Notes: generated by a model not told the origin, from the letters alone. A stretch of DNA of 64,000 nt from Tritrichomonas musculus (GCA_039105265.1 JAPFFF010000020.1:2249001-2313000); one strand, 5' to 3'. Positions 20,137-30,515 are shown, counted from the first letter of the stretch. Numbers and translations: made by a program.

Positions 20137-21309
20137 TTAAAATGTTATTTGAATGATTAATATTTTAATTTTTGCATTTATGTCAATGGTCCCTTCTGTC
20201 AAATAAAGTTCCACAAGTGTGTAATAATCAAATTCACATAAATAAAAAAACATGTTTTTGTATTTCATGTTTGCTGGGAAAAAACAATAATTGTGAGATT
20301 CAACGGCATATCGATAAAGATTGTGATAATAGTTGTTTTCAATGTTATTTTGGAGATCTTCTTCGTTCATTAAATTGTCAATGATGTAGTTCGAAATTTC
20401 GTTGTGATGACATTTAACCGATTCTTCAAGAATTCTTTCATATTTATTTTCTGGTAGTGAAACATGACTGTCTTCAAGATATCTGATCAGTTCTGCATTA
20501 CAACTGTGAATTCCATAAAGCCACATCGATGATGTCAGTTCAACTCCTTGCTTTTCCATGTATTTGATGATGTCATTCGAGCCATAAAACGATGCATATT
20601 CAATCAGACTGATTTTGTTATTTTCTGTCAAAAGTTGGTTTGTTTCAAAAATTGATTTTTTGATTTCAATTTCGAGTGACAAATTTCTTTGTTCTGTAAA
20701 TCTGATAAATTCTTCAATTTCGTTGTTTCGAATCAGTTCACACAAAGAATCATCATTCATTCCTTCTCGTCGTTTTTCATAGAAATCGGATTCAACTTCC
20801 TTGTTCATTCGTTCAATAAATTCAGCATCTTTTAATGATTCATTCTTGCAGCAGTATTTTTCAATGTTTTCTTCTGTGACAAACGGTTTGATTTCTGGTT
20901 GAAAATATTCACAATAGTTCTTTCGAACATAAGTCGTAATTATTGAAAAAATGTATTCATCAATTATCATCATTTTTTCTTCAAGAAGAAATAGAAGGAT
21001 TCGCTTGTTATCTTTGAAAATGTCAAAAATTTCTGAATTTGAAAAATATTTTTGGATTTCTTGTTTGAATTGTCTCAAAACTCGCTCAACTTTAGAAATA
21101 AAATTCCGAACACGATGATGATTGTTCACAATGCTGATTATTAATTGTAATATTGCTTTGAATTTATGTTCTTCATTAATTCTTTGTTGAGTCGAGATAA
21201 GATTAATTAAATTTTCATATTTGTCTTCATCATCTGATTCATCTTCGAGGAATTCCAGAAAGGAATTTTGAATACTTTTCATTTTTTCAACAAATGCTTC
21301 AGAACTCAT
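20137..21309 (-). CDS. DUF3447-ankyrin family protein, N-terminal domain (locus 1)
   Basis: 390 residues starting MSSEAFVEKM. All-helical N-terminal half (FLEFLEDESDDED acidic patch, then a conserved run NNHHRVRNFISKVERVL and NKRILLFLLEEKMMIIDEYI). The DUF3447 core is around residues 225-310 (SLIEYASFYGSNDIIKYMEK ... MWLYGIHSCNAELIRYLED), followed by an ankyrin-like stretch ending in TIDIN. DUF3447 with ankyrin repeats is a very large trichomonad family; function unknown, probably protein-protein binding. The frame closes shortly after the last DIN, and the ankyrin array downstream continues in other frames. Closely similar copies are at 31936, 43202 and 54912. Confidence 0.8.
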   Translation of the reverse strand: MSSEAFVEKMKSIQNSFLEFLEDESDDEDKYENLINLISTQQRINEEHKFKAILQLIISIVNNHHRVRNFISKVERVLRQFKQEIQKYFSNSEIFDIFKDNKRILLFLLEEKMMIIDEYIFSIITTYVRKNYCEYFQPEIKPFVTEENIEKYCCKNESLKDAEFIERMNKEVESDFYEKRREGMNDDSLCELIRNNEIEEFIRFTEQRNLSLEIEIKKSIFETNQLLTENNKISLIEYASFYGSNDIIKYMEKQGVELTSSMWLYGIHSCNAELIRYLEDSHVSLPENKYERILEESVKCHHNEISNYIIDNLMNEEDLQNNIENNYYHNLYRYAVESHNYCFFPANMKYKNMFFYLCEFDYYTLVELYLTEGTIDINAKIKILIIQITF

Positions 21310-21750
21310 TTTTACAAAATAAAAATTTTTTCAAAATCAATGAAATGTGATATGAAATAATACATAAGGTTATTTTTTATCTGAAAGAATAATTTGTATT
21401 TATTTATATTTCGTTAAATAAAACATAATTATTGGGATTAGGAACAGTGATGTTTATCGATAGTCACCGATAACGGTTAAAAATGTTGTCGATATTATCG
21501 GGATTAGAGTAGAATAACCGATACTATCCGATAAAAAATATCATTATCGATAAAAACGTTTTTCTCATTGCCAATAATGACCGATATTTTAACTTTTTTG
21601 AAGCAAAGAAAAGATAAATACTAGAATATATGACTATTTAATTGTTGAATAATTACATAAAAGTTATTTTTTCAAGTAATAACATATAAAAAAGTTTATA
21701 AGTACAAATAAAAACGGATTAGTTTTTTATTATGAGCATTGGCATATAAA
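21310..21750. other. Intergenic DNA with a CGATA-rich repeat fragment
   Basis: 21310-21430 is the upstream region shared with the copy at 33109. From ~21450 there is a stretch starting CAGTGATGTTTATCGATAGT with many CGATA/TATCG palindromes. It is related to the inverse of 30340-30430, probably a decayed transposon end. No coding region. Confidence 0.5.
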
Positions 21751-21759
21751 CAAGAAAGC
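21751..21759. repeat. MULE target-site duplication, left
   Basis: CAAGAAAGC, repeated perfectly at 26522-26530 on the other side of the element. Nine bases is the usual MULE target duplication. Confidence 0.85.
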
Positions 21760-21953
21760 GGCGAAGTGACAAACTATAGAAAAAGTTACACCATTTTTTT
21801 CTGAGGAAAATTCGTTATTCTGACTTTTTGAGTTAATTGAGAAGGCATACAAAAAGTTCTAAAATTTTCTTGTAAAGTTTTGAAAAAGTTCACTAAGATA
21901 AAACCATGAAAAAGCGCCATTTTTATAGAACTAAACCAATCAAAGAAACCGAG

Positions 21954-22455
21954 ATGACGACATTGCCGCCCATAGCAAGACCACGATCAGCAATGCTTAG
22001 CAGCTAGCTGGTTGTAACTGCGGCGAGTCGTCATCCGGACAAAGATATCGCGATTTCATCCGGAAGATCTGGAATGACGACATTGCCGCCCATAGCAAGA
22101 CCACGATCAGCAATGCTTAGCAGCTAGCTGGTTGTAACTGCGGCGAGTCGTCATCCGGACAAAGATATCGCGATTTCATCCGGAAGATCTGGAATGACGA
22201 CATTGCCGCCCATAGCAAGACCACGATCAGCAATGCTTAGCAGCTAGCTGGTTGTAACTGCGGCGAGTCGTCATCCGGACAAAGATATCACGATTTCATC
22301 CGGAAGATCTGGAATGACGACATTGCCGCCCATAGCAAGACCACGATCAGCAATGCTTAGCAGCTAGCTGGTTGTAACTGCGGCGAGTCGTCATCCGGAC
22401 AAAGATATCGCGATTTCATCCGGAAGATCTGGAATGACGACATTGCCGCCCATAG
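21954..22455. repeat. 120-bp tandem array, left MULE arm
   Basis: Four units of exactly 120 bp plus a 22-base partial unit. Units begin ATGACGACATTGCCGCCCAT and are much richer in G+C than the surroundings. They are identical apart from a few sites (for example GATATCGCG versus GATATCACG). Confidence 0.95.
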
Positions 22456-22662
22456 GACGACCACGGTGGCAATAAAAAGATGAAAATAAAACAAACAAAA
22501 AACAAACAAAATTGATTATTTAATATTATTATTACGATTTTTTAATTTTTTTATTTTGATAAAGCTTATTTAAAATATTCTGAGTCTTCTCAGAAATTTG
22601 TTAAATTTTTTTTTTTATAAATATATATAACTTTTTGAAAGAATTATGGTCTTTTTATATTT

Positions 22663-22740
22663 ATGGAAGAAGACCAAAATCTTTATTATTCAGCGAAATA
22701 TCTATCTCATACGCAAAGACCTAATTCTTTAAAAGATAAA
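22663..22740 (+). pseudogene. Duplicated first 26 codons of the MULE transposase
   Basis: Encodes the same start as the full transposase (MEEDQNLYYSAKYLSHTQRP and six more residues) in the opposite orientation. It then breaks off into another copy of the terminal arm. It is the inner end of the 981-bp inverted repeat. Confidence 0.9.
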
Positions 22741-23179
22741 GTTCTAAAATTTTCTTGTAAAGTTTTGAAAAAGTTCACTAAGATAAAACCATGAAAAAGC
22801 GCCATTTTTATAGAACTAAACCAATCAAAGAAACCGAGATGACGACATTGCCGCCCATAGCATGATCACGATCAGTAATGCTTAGCAGCTAGCTGGTTGT
22901 AACTGCGGCGAGTCGTCATCCGGACAAAGATATCACGATTTCATCCGGAAGATCTGGAATGACGACATTGCCGCCCATAGCAAGACCACGATCAGCAATG
23001 CTTAGCAGCTAGCTGGTTGTAACTGCGGCGAGTCGTCATCCGGACAAAGATATCACGATTTCATCCGGAAGATCTGGAATTGACGACATTGCCGCCCATA
23101 GGACGACCACGGTGGCAATAAAAAGATGAAAATAAAACAAACAAAAAACAAACAAAATTGATTATTTAATATTATTGTG

Positions 23180-23212
<33 letters not shown>

Positions 23213-23278
23213 ATTTTTTTTTTTTTTTTTTTGATAAAGCTTATTTAAAATATTCTGAGTCTTCTCAGAAATTTGTTA
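22741..23278. repeat. Second, shorter copy of the MULE terminal arm
   Basis: Starts within the arm sequence (corresponding to 21856 onward, so lacking the outer 96 bp), has only two 120-bp units plus a partial one (22839-23101), and ends at the transposase stop codon. Its first unit carries the variant CATGATCACGATCAGTAATG, otherwise found only in the outermost unit of the right arm. That suggests it is the element's original left arm. Confidence 0.8.
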
Positions 23279-25618
23279 AGAGAAAAATCTGTTACCACCT
23301 GCAGCTAAATCTGCATTTTTCCAACTTGCTATTTTGAATTTAGATAAAAAATATATGACACCTGAATTATCGCATCTAGTTTCAAAAACATAGCGGACAA
23401 AATTAGAAAAACATATTTTTTCGATATCATGATATGATAATTGAGGATACATTCCTTTAATTTCAGCCTTCGTTTCATAGTATTTTTTCTTAATTAATTC
23501 GATGTCAGCATTACAGTCTTTTATCATTGAATCAAAATTGTCATCTTCGTCGTATAAATTTTCAAGTTTTAATTTTTCTTTCTTTTGACTTGTGTTACTT
23601 TCTTCTTTCTTTTTTCTGAAAACCAATTTTTCATCAAGTGCTCGAAAATCAAAATGATTTCCAGAATATTTGGCATCATTTGGATTAATATTTGGGAATT
23701 TTGGTAAAACATATGTAAAACAATTAAGAAACTCATTAATAAAAGAGCCTAATATATTCAATGATTCCTTATCAAACTTTCTATTCTTTTCAACTTCGTA
23801 TATTGATATTATTCTATCTATATTTTTTCTATTTGATTTAAAAAGATTTTTTTCAAATTTATAATTGGGGAACTTTTTGAGAGATTGAACAAATAAATAT
23901 TGAATATCAATTTCATTGCTATTTTTAACAATATTAAATATTTCTGATTTGCAAAAATTATTTAATATTGTATGTATGCAAGGAAGTTTCACTCCATAAA
24001 TTGATTCAACAAAATCATCTTCACCACAATCACAATTTTCTTTTGAACATTTTAAATAATTATCTGGTCTCTTGCTAAGAATTTGTATAACTTTTTGAAT
24101 CATTTTTTGATGTTTATTTTGAAAAGAATTTCCACAAATATCTGAGTAATTATTTATATAATTTAATAAATAATTTACAATTGTTGTGAAACCAGTTTTA
24201 AATGAATGAGTTCCGGAATCTGGCAATTTTTGATTGATATTTCCGTGGAAACCTTCCGAATGATTTGAACAACGAGCTACATGGTGGTCAGAACGAATCC
24301 ATATTGCCCAATTAGCAATATAATAATCACTTTTTTTAATTTCTTCTTTATTTGGCATTCTTTCCACTTCATCTATATCTTTTAACATAATTTCAAAATC
24401 TTTTAATTTTTGTTTTTTTTCATTATCTTGATCGGTATCGTCAAATAAAGGTGAATTTGGATCTTTTTTATATTCGTCCATTTCAACTAAAATAAATTCT
24501 TTTTCTTGTTTATATATTAAATATGTTTTGCATCTCAATAACCTTGCAACCCATATGCCTAATGATGATTTAGGTCCAAATATTTGTATAATATGACGAT
24601 GACAAAAATATTGAATATTTGAATGTAATTTACAGAACTTTTTGATAGGAGAACCTAAATCTGATAAAACAACTTTATTTTCAAAAACATTTTTATTTAA
24701 ACAAAACTTATTTAATCCATCAAATAATAAATTATATAAAAAACGGTTCTCTTTAGGGCCAATTGATAATGCGAAAGGAAAACTTGAATTGAAATAAATT
24801 GAATGGTATATACAAAATTTGTAAGGCTTAAGCGCATAAAAAGAAGCATCAATTTGCAAATAATGCATATAATTTATAACTTCTAAAGCCCAAGGCATAA
24901 TCCATATTATATTTTTAATAAAAGCAAAATCATTATTAAATTTAAATGCAAATCCATCGTCCTGAACTTTTTGAGTACTTATCTCAATATAAACAAAACC
25001 AGGTAAATGCAATAAAATTTTATAAAAATCATCATAACCTTGAAAACTAACGGCTCTTCTACGCAAGGTTCTTTTATCTAAAAAGTTTTGAAAAGCAAAT
25101 TTTATAAATATTGGAAAATTAGAATTTTTTCGAGCTACGTAATTACAAAAAGTATAAAGCATTGAATTTTTATGTTTACATTGTTTATTCCAAAAATCTT
25201 GAGTCAAAAAAGGACACTCTTTATTTTTCAAAGTATATGGCGACGTCATGATACATTCTTCAAAATCAATAGTAACAACTTTCATAGTTTGGTTTTCAAG
25301 GAGTTGATCTCTAGCGAGAACTTTAATGGTTTCCAAATCGTTTTTGACAGTTATGCTAAATATTTGAATTTCAGTATTTATCTTTGATTTATTACAGCAA
25401 CTAAACGAAAAAATGTCATTATAAACTCTTTTGTTGTTGCATATAAATTCTTTGGTTAAGCTATCGAGGAAAAGGATTAGCGAAATGATATTGAAATTCT
25501 GAGAATGCAAAGGAACAATTTCAATGAATGTTCTTAATCCTTTATCTTTTAAAGAATTAGGTCTTTGCGTATGAGATAGATATTTCGCTGAATAATAAAG
25601 ATTTTGGTCTTCTTCCAT
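23276..25618 (-). CDS. MULE transposase
   Basis: 780 residues. The DDE triad of Mutator-like transposases is visible: D257 in LQIDASFYAL, D320 in VVLSDLGSPIKKFC and E455 in NHSEGFHGN, with the conserved CHRHI (C339, H340, H342) between the second D and E. A SWIM-type zinc finger, CxC (C529, C531) ... CxH (C547, H549), follows the core. The C-terminal region is Lys-rich. The N-terminus lacks a clear FLYWCH or WRKY finger. The enzyme would bind the long arms and cut and reinsert the element. Its stop codon coincides with the inner edge of the left arm. The promoter must lie in the terminal repeat, since the ATG does. Confidence 0.92.
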   Translation of the reverse strand: MEEDQNLYYSAKYLSHTQRPNSLKDKGLRTFIEIVPLHSQNFNIISLILFLDSLTKEFICNNKRVYNDIFSFSCCNKSKINTEIQIFSITVKNDLETIKVLARDQLLENQTMKVVTIDFEECIMTSPYTLKNKECPFLTQDFWNKQCKHKNSMLYTFCNYVARKNSNFPIFIKFAFQNFLDKRTLRRRAVSFQGYDDFYKILLHLPGFVYIEISTQKVQDDGFAFKFNNDFAFIKNIIWIMPWALEVINYMHYLQIDASFYALKPYKFCIYHSIYFNSSFPFALSIGPKENRFLYNLLFDGLNKFCLNKNVFENKVVLSDLGSPIKKFCKLHSNIQYFCHRHIIQIFGPKSSLGIWVARLLRCKTYLIYKQEKEFILVEMDEYKKDPNSPLFDDTDQDNEKKQKLKDFEIMLKDIDEVERMPNKEEIKKSDYYIANWAIWIRSDHHVARCSNHSEGFHGNINQKLPDSGTHSFKTGFTTIVNYLLNYINNYSDICGNSFQNKHQKMIQKVIQILSKRPDNYLKCSKENCDCGEDDFVESIYGVKLPCIHTILNNFCKSEIFNIVKNSNEIDIQYLFVQSLKKFPNYKFEKNLFKSNRKNIDRIISIYEVEKNRKFDKESLNILGSFINEFLNCFTYVLPKFPNINPNDAKYSGNHFDFRALDEKLVFRKKKEESNTSQKKEKLKLENLYDEDDNFDSMIKDCNADIELIKKKYYETKAEIKGMYPQLSYHDIEKICFSNFVRYVFETRCDNSGVIYFLSKFKIASWKNADLAAGGNRFFS

Positions 25619-25825
25619 AAATATAAAAAGACCATAATTCTTTCAAAAAGTTATATATATTTATAAAAAAAAAAATTTAACAAATTTCTGAGAAGACTCA
25701 GAATATTTTAAATAAGCTTTATCAAAATAAAAAAATTAAAAAATCGTAATAATAATATTAAATAATCAATTTTGTTTGTTTTTTGTTTGTTTTATTTTCA
25801 TCTTTTTATTGCCACCGTGGTCGTC

Positions 25826-26327
25826 CTATGGGCGGCAATGTCGTCATTCCAGATCTTCCGGATGAAATCGTGATATCTTTGTCCGGATGACGACTCGCCG
25901 CAGTTACAACCAGCTAGCTGCTAAGCATTGCTGATCGTGGTCTTGCTATGGGCGGCAATGTCGTCATTCCAGATCTTCCGGATGAAATCGCGATATCTTT
26001 GTCCGGATGACGACTCGCCGCAGTTACAACCAGCTAGCTGCTAAGCATTGCTGATCGTGGTCTTGCTATGGGCGGCAATGTCGTCATTCCAGATCTTCCG
26101 GATGAAATCGTGATATCTTTGTCCGGATGACGACTCGCCGCAGTTACAACCAGCTAGCTGCTAAGCATTGCTGATCGTGGTCTTGCTATGGGCGGCAATG
26201 TCGTCATTCCAGATCTTCCGGATGAAATCGTGATATCTTTGTCCGGATGACGACTCGCCGCAGTTACAACCAGCTAGCTGCTAAGCATTACTGATCGTGA
26301 TCATGCTATGGGCGGCAATGTCGTCAT
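25826..26327. repeat. 120-bp tandem array, right MULE arm
   Basis: Inverted counterpart of the left array: four 120-bp units plus a 22-base partial unit, exactly the same total length (502 bp). Three of its four units have the GATATCACG variant, whereas three of the four left units have GATATCGCG, so the arms have not been fully homogenised. Confidence 0.95.
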
Positions 26328-26521
26328 CTCGGTTTCTTTGATTGGTTTAGTTCTATAAAAATGGCGCTTTTTCATGGTTTTATCTTAGTGAACTTTTTCA
26401 AAACTTTACAAGAAAATTTTAGAACTTTTTGTATGCCTTCTCAATTAACTCAAAAAGTCAGAATAACGAATTTTCCTCAGAAAAAAATGGTGTAACTTTT
26501 TCTATAGTTTGTCATTCCGCC

Positions 26522-26530
26522 CAAGAAAGC
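26522..26530. repeat. MULE target-site duplication, right
   Basis: CAAGAAAGC, identical to 21751-21759. Confidence 0.85.
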
Positions 26531-27099
26531 GCAAATATTTTTTATACTTATAAACCTTTTATTAGTTACTTTGTATTATTTATAAATATAATGTAATGTG
26601 CAATTTTATGCACAATCCAAAGACATAAAAATATGAAACAGTATTACTCAAACTAAATTGTTTACCTTTTAACTTTAAAAGAATATGATTTCAAATATCA
26701 ATGATATCGGCGAAAAGTTGGAATTTATGTAATTATATACATCAAGATAATAAAATGATGGTGTAAAAAATATTTTCGATTACGATTTTCCATTTTTTTT
26801 TTTTTTTTTTTTTAAACTAATCTTGAAAATCTTAATGCTTTTTTAGAATAATAATATGCTTTATTATGCAAAAGTTCATAAAATAATGTGAACTTTTGCT
26901 TTGTAGATGAAATTTCTAGAAATTCAAAAAGTTCTTTTTCATTCAATTTTGTTTTTGAATGTAAAAATGTCATAAAAGGTCAAAAATGATCAAAAAAAGT
27001 CCGGGAAATAATTTTATTTTGAAAACAAATCTGACCAAATAATTTTTTGTGAACAATTGCAGCCAAATATCTATTTTTGATTACTTTTCTTTGGTCGTA
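26531..27099. other. AT-rich intergenic DNA
   Basis: Region between the MULE and the Hsp70 gene. Contains a T-run near 26795; no gene or repeat recognised. Confidence 0.55.
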
Positions 27100-27106
27100 T
27101 CATTAT
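27100..27106 (+). promoter_or_regulatory. Inr-type start element of the Hsp70 gene
   Basis: TCATTAT lies 3 bases before the ATG at 27110 and fits the trichomonad initiator. It places the start at 27110 rather than the earlier in-frame ATG at 27077. Confidence 0.5.
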
Positions 27107-27109
27107 TTC

Positions 27110-29008
27110 ATGTTTAATGTATTAATTCTTATATTCATTAAGTGCTGTTTGTGCACTAATGAAGTCATTGGCATAGACTTTGGATCATTTTCGACAAGTG
27201 TTGGGGTTTTTGTTGATGGAGAAGTTAAAATTATTAAAAATGAACTTGGAAACTCTGTTACTTCTTCTATTATTTCATTTTATGACAATGAAGTATTTAT
27301 TGGTGACTATGCCAAAATTCAAATGATATCAAACCCGAACAATACTTTATTTTACATTAATAATTTTCTTAACAATTCAAATATTATTGATGATATGATT
27401 AATTATCCATTTACAATAATTAATAACAATGGTTTTGTCAATTTCGAAATTACCACAAAGAATTCAAAAAAACAATTTTCTTTGGATGATATTATATCAA
27501 TAATACTCGAAAAAATGAAGAGAATGGCTGTTAATTTTCTTGGAAAGGATATCAAAAAGGCAATCATTACAGTACCAGCATTTTTTAACAAAAGTCAATA
27601 TGACATAATCAAAAAAGCAAGCTTTAAAGCTGGATTTTTAACAATAAAAATACTCAAAGAGCCAATTGCTGCTGCCTTAGCATATGGTCTATATAAAAAA
27701 GATGAAAAATCACAAAAAGTGCTTGTTTTTCATCTTGGTGGTTACACACAAGAAGTTTCTCTTCTTTCAATTAATACTTCTAATGAAGGACCCATCATGA
27801 AAATACTCATTTCAGAGAGTACTAATGACGTTTGTGGGGAAAAGTTCAATGACAGAATTATAGATTATCTTCTAAATTGCTACCAAAAACGAACAGGAAA
27901 AGATGCTTCAAATGATATTAGAGCAGTAACCAAACTAAAACTTGAAGTTGAAGAAGCAAAGAAAAAGTTTTTATTGGTTCCAAAAATAAGAATTTCAATC
28001 GAAGATTTTTATGATGGACAATTTTTTTCAGAAAAAATAACAAAAGAAATATTTGAACAGTTAAATGATGATCTTTTCATGAAATCTTTGATTTCAATAA
28101 AAAAAGTATTGAATCAATCAAATACACCAAAAAATGAAGTAGACAAAATTATTCTTGTGGGAGGATCAACAAAAATCACAAAAATTCAAAAAAAGATATC
28201 TGATTTCTTTGGTGACGAAAAAAAAATATATTCATATATGGATCCTGAAGAAGTTATTGCTCGTGGTTCTGCTATTGAAGGTGCTAGTATTTCAAATGAT
28301 AAAAATTCACATATGTTCATTGAAATTATTCCATATTCTTTTGGAATAAAAACAAAAAATGGGGAAGAAACATTATTTATTTATGAAAAATCTTATTTTC
28401 CTATTAAAATAGAAAAATCATTTGTTTTGTCATCTGATGAACAAAAACATTTCTGTTTTGATGTTTTATTGTTCCAAAATGATTTATTGCCTAATTATAT
28501 TTCTTTAAATAAAGTAAATATAAGCGATCTACAAATTGATCAAAATGGAAAAATTCAAATTAATATTATATTTGAACTCTTAAGAAATTCCACTTTAATT
28601 GTAACAGTTCAAAATGAAAATCAAACAAACAAAATTTTTATTGACATTGATGAGAAAACCTTGAAACTTAAATTTTTGGATCAATTTAATTATAAAATCT
28701 CAAAAAAAGTAAATAAAATAAATAATATATATAAAACCACAATAAACGAAATAAGAAAATTAGAAAAGAATTATATGGATGGAATTAATTGGTTTGCTAT
28801 TGATAATGATCAAAACAACGATTTAATTATTAAAGAAAACATGAATAAATTAGAAGAAATCGTAATAAAGCATTTTAAAGAAATGTTTCCTGATAAATAT
28901 GAGCAATTAAAAAATTGTGAATGTAGATGGAATTGGATGAATGATGAATCACTTGATGAAATATTTGTCAAACCAACCTTGCCAATATTTATTCATTTTT
29001 TATCTTAA
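27110..29008 (+). CDS. Divergent secretory-pathway Hsp70-like protein
   Basis: 632 residues from the Inr-supported ATG. Starts with a signal peptide (MFNVLILIFIKCCLC) directly followed by the nucleotide-binding domain: VIGIDFGSFSTSVGV (phosphate 1), KKAIITVPAFFNKSQ, LKEPIAAALAYGL and IILVGGSTKITKIQ (adenosine motif). The second phosphate motif is unusual: VFHLGGYTQEVS where Hsp70s have (V/I)FDLGGGTFDVS, so the catalytic Asp of this motif is His. A beta-type substrate domain (about 400-510) and a short helical lid follow. It ends FIHFLS with no KDEL-type retention signal, so it may be secreted or vacuolar rather than ER-resident, or held by another signal. Probably an Hsp70 paralogue with altered ATPase. 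Confidence 0.85.
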   Translation: MFNVLILIFIKCCLCTNEVIGIDFGSFSTSVGVFVDGEVKIIKNELGNSVTSSIISFYDNEVFIGDYAKIQMISNPNNTLFYINNFLNNSNIIDDMINYPFTIINNNGFVNFEITTKNSKKQFSLDDIISIILEKMKRMAVNFLGKDIKKAIITVPAFFNKSQYDIIKKASFKAGFLTIKILKEPIAAALAYGLYKKDEKSQKVLVFHLGGYTQEVSLLSINTSNEGPIMKILISESTNDVCGEKFNDRIIDYLLNCYQKRTGKDASNDIRAVTKLKLEVEEAKKKFLLVPKIRISIEDFYDGQFFSEKITKEIFEQLNDDLFMKSLISIKKVLNQSNTPKNEVDKIILVGGSTKITKIQKKISDFFGDEKKIYSYMDPEEVIARGSAIEGASISNDKNSHMFIEIIPYSFGIKTKNGEETLFIYEKSYFPIKIEKSFVLSSDEQKHFCFDVLLFQNDLLPNYISLNKVNISDLQIDQNGKIQINIIFELLRNSTLIVTVQNENQTNKIFIDIDEKTLKLKFLDQFNYKISKKVNKINNIYKTTINEIRKLEKNYMDGINWFAIDNDQNNDLIIKENMNKLEEIVIKHFKEMFPDKYEQLKNCECRWNWMNDESLDEIFVKPTLPIFIHFLS

Positions 29009-29453
29009 CATTAATACAACAGAATGAAAATTTTTTTAAATAAAAAGCAACATATTAAATTAGTTATCATGATATAAAAAATATGAAACTAATATTTTTT
29101 ATTACAATATTTTAAAACAATTGAAAAATTTAATACAGGTCTCGACATCCAAAATGAGATTTGATGACATGCAAAATGCGATTCTCTCAATTTTTTCAAT
29201 GCATTCAATTTTTTTTATCGTATTTTAATGTTGAAGTTGAGCTCGTTGAATTTTATAGCCACCTGTTAAGGTCAACGAAATGAACGACCATCAACGAAGC
29301 TTTCAAAGTTCAGATAACATTGAAAAAACGAACGAGTTAACGTTAATTTACAATATATTATGAAAAAGTTTTTTTTTACTATTTAAAATTTTAACTTTTT
29401 GATATATTTTTTCCAACTATTCAATTTTTTTTTACCATTAAAAAATAAAGGAC
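29009..29453. other. Intergenic DNA with decayed transposon-like fragments
   Basis: Around 29139 the sequence CAGGTCTCGACATCCAAAAT resembles the end of the CAGGG element at 52456. 29215-29345 is a diverged relative of the CAACGTTGA repeat at 30045. No coding region. Confidence 0.4.
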
Positions 29454-29853
29454 AATCGTTTTTTTCTACGCGACTTTTTGAATGGTTTTTCTATCCATGA
29501 GTAGCTATTCATGGAAAGTAAAAAACCGCCATCTTAAGGTGAAATTTAACTTACTCTGTTAAGAAAATTAACCAAAAAAATCGTAAATTTAAATTTTTCT
29601 TTAAAATTTTAACTATTTGCTTTTTTTGATATAATTTTTTTTTATTTTTACATAATTTTTCAGGAATATACGCACCAGTGATCACCACAGGGCTGCACAA
29701 AGCCGAATCAGGCTCCTTGAATTGCTGGATGAATCGGGAAGCCATTTGAACTATATATTTATGCATTATTTAGCAAAAATTGAATAAAAAATGTATAAAA
29801 AAGTATTCAAAAAGTTTAAAAGCTTTCAAAAAGTGGCGTAGAAAAATACGATT
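29454..29853. mobile_element. Candidate MITE-like element with 29-bp inverted ends
   Basis: Ends at 29454-29482 and 29825-29853 are inverted repeats matching at 27 of 29 positions (core TTTTTCTACGC and ACTTTTTGAA). The 400-bp interior contains a G+C-richer patch (about 29660-29760) that reads as a short minus-strand frame around ASRFIQQFKEPDSALCSP; its origin is unknown. No target duplication identified, so the family is unassigned. Confidence 0.5.
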
Positions 29854-30044
29854 CCTCAAAAATAAAAAAACAAGTGTATGAATAAATTTTAAGAATATTG
29901 AAGAATGTAAATGCAATGATATTCTAATTCGAAATCAATTAGCATAATTATATTCAGAATAATCCTATCTTCATGTAAAAATATTATAACTTAACTTTGA
30001 CTTCAACTTGTTGAATTGAAATTGAAAAAAGAGAAAAAGTGACT

Positions 30045-30430
30045 TATTTTTGGATGATCATTTTCAATGTCATTTGCCACGTTGACGTTGACATCAATTC
30101 AACTTTGACAACGAAGATCTTTTAAACGGTCGCTGTGTTATCAATTTTTTCAACGTTGACCATCCCTGCATAAAATTAAACAATTTTATGCGCATTCAAA
30201 AAGTCGTCATTAATATTACAAATCAAAAAATCGTTTTTTTATGAAAAAAGACGTTTATTGCATTTATGATGTAAAAAAAAATAAGGCTTAGTGATTATTG
30301 GACATGAGAAAACCTTTTTTATCAATAATGATATTTATGAAAGGAAAGAATCGGTTATTCTACTCTACTCCCGATAATATCGATAACGTATTTAATTATT
30401 ATTGGAGACTATCGATAAACATCCCTGATT
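30045..30430. repeat. CAACGTTGA repeat with a second repeat inserted
   Basis: 30045-30172 matches 18891-19013. Relative to the first copy, the stretch from the end of CATCCCTG at ~30172 to a second CATCCCTG at ~30430 is extra. It includes a CGATA-rich piece related (inverted) to 21450-21540. This looks like one inverted-repeat element (outer motif CAGGGATG) sitting at the end of another. Confidence 0.5.
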
Positions 30431-30471
30431 TTAATATAATTAAATGCATTTTATTGTATTTAATAATTATC

Positions 30472-30515
<44 letters not shown>

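Larger units (their letters stand above)
21760..26521 (-). mobile_element. Mutator-like DNA transposon (MULE) with 981-bp terminal inverted repeats
   Basis: 4762 bp bounded by 9-bp direct repeats. Ends read GGCGAAGTGACAAACTATAG (left) and, inverted, GGCGGAATGACAAACTATAG (right). The inverted repeats run 981 bp on each side (21760-22740 and 25541-26521) and include an array of four 120-bp units, the putative transposase promoter, the ATG and the first 26 codons of the transposase. A further partial arm (22741-23278) lies inside the left end. The transposase (23276-25618) is open and keeps its catalytic triad. The perfect target duplication and near-identical arms indicate a recent insertion. 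Confidence 0.92.

Noticed and set aside
21954-26327. CRISPR array
   Set aside because: The 120-bp units are contiguous, without unique spacers, and lie in transposon arms of a eukaryotic genome. The same holds for the 188-bp and 25-bp arrays.
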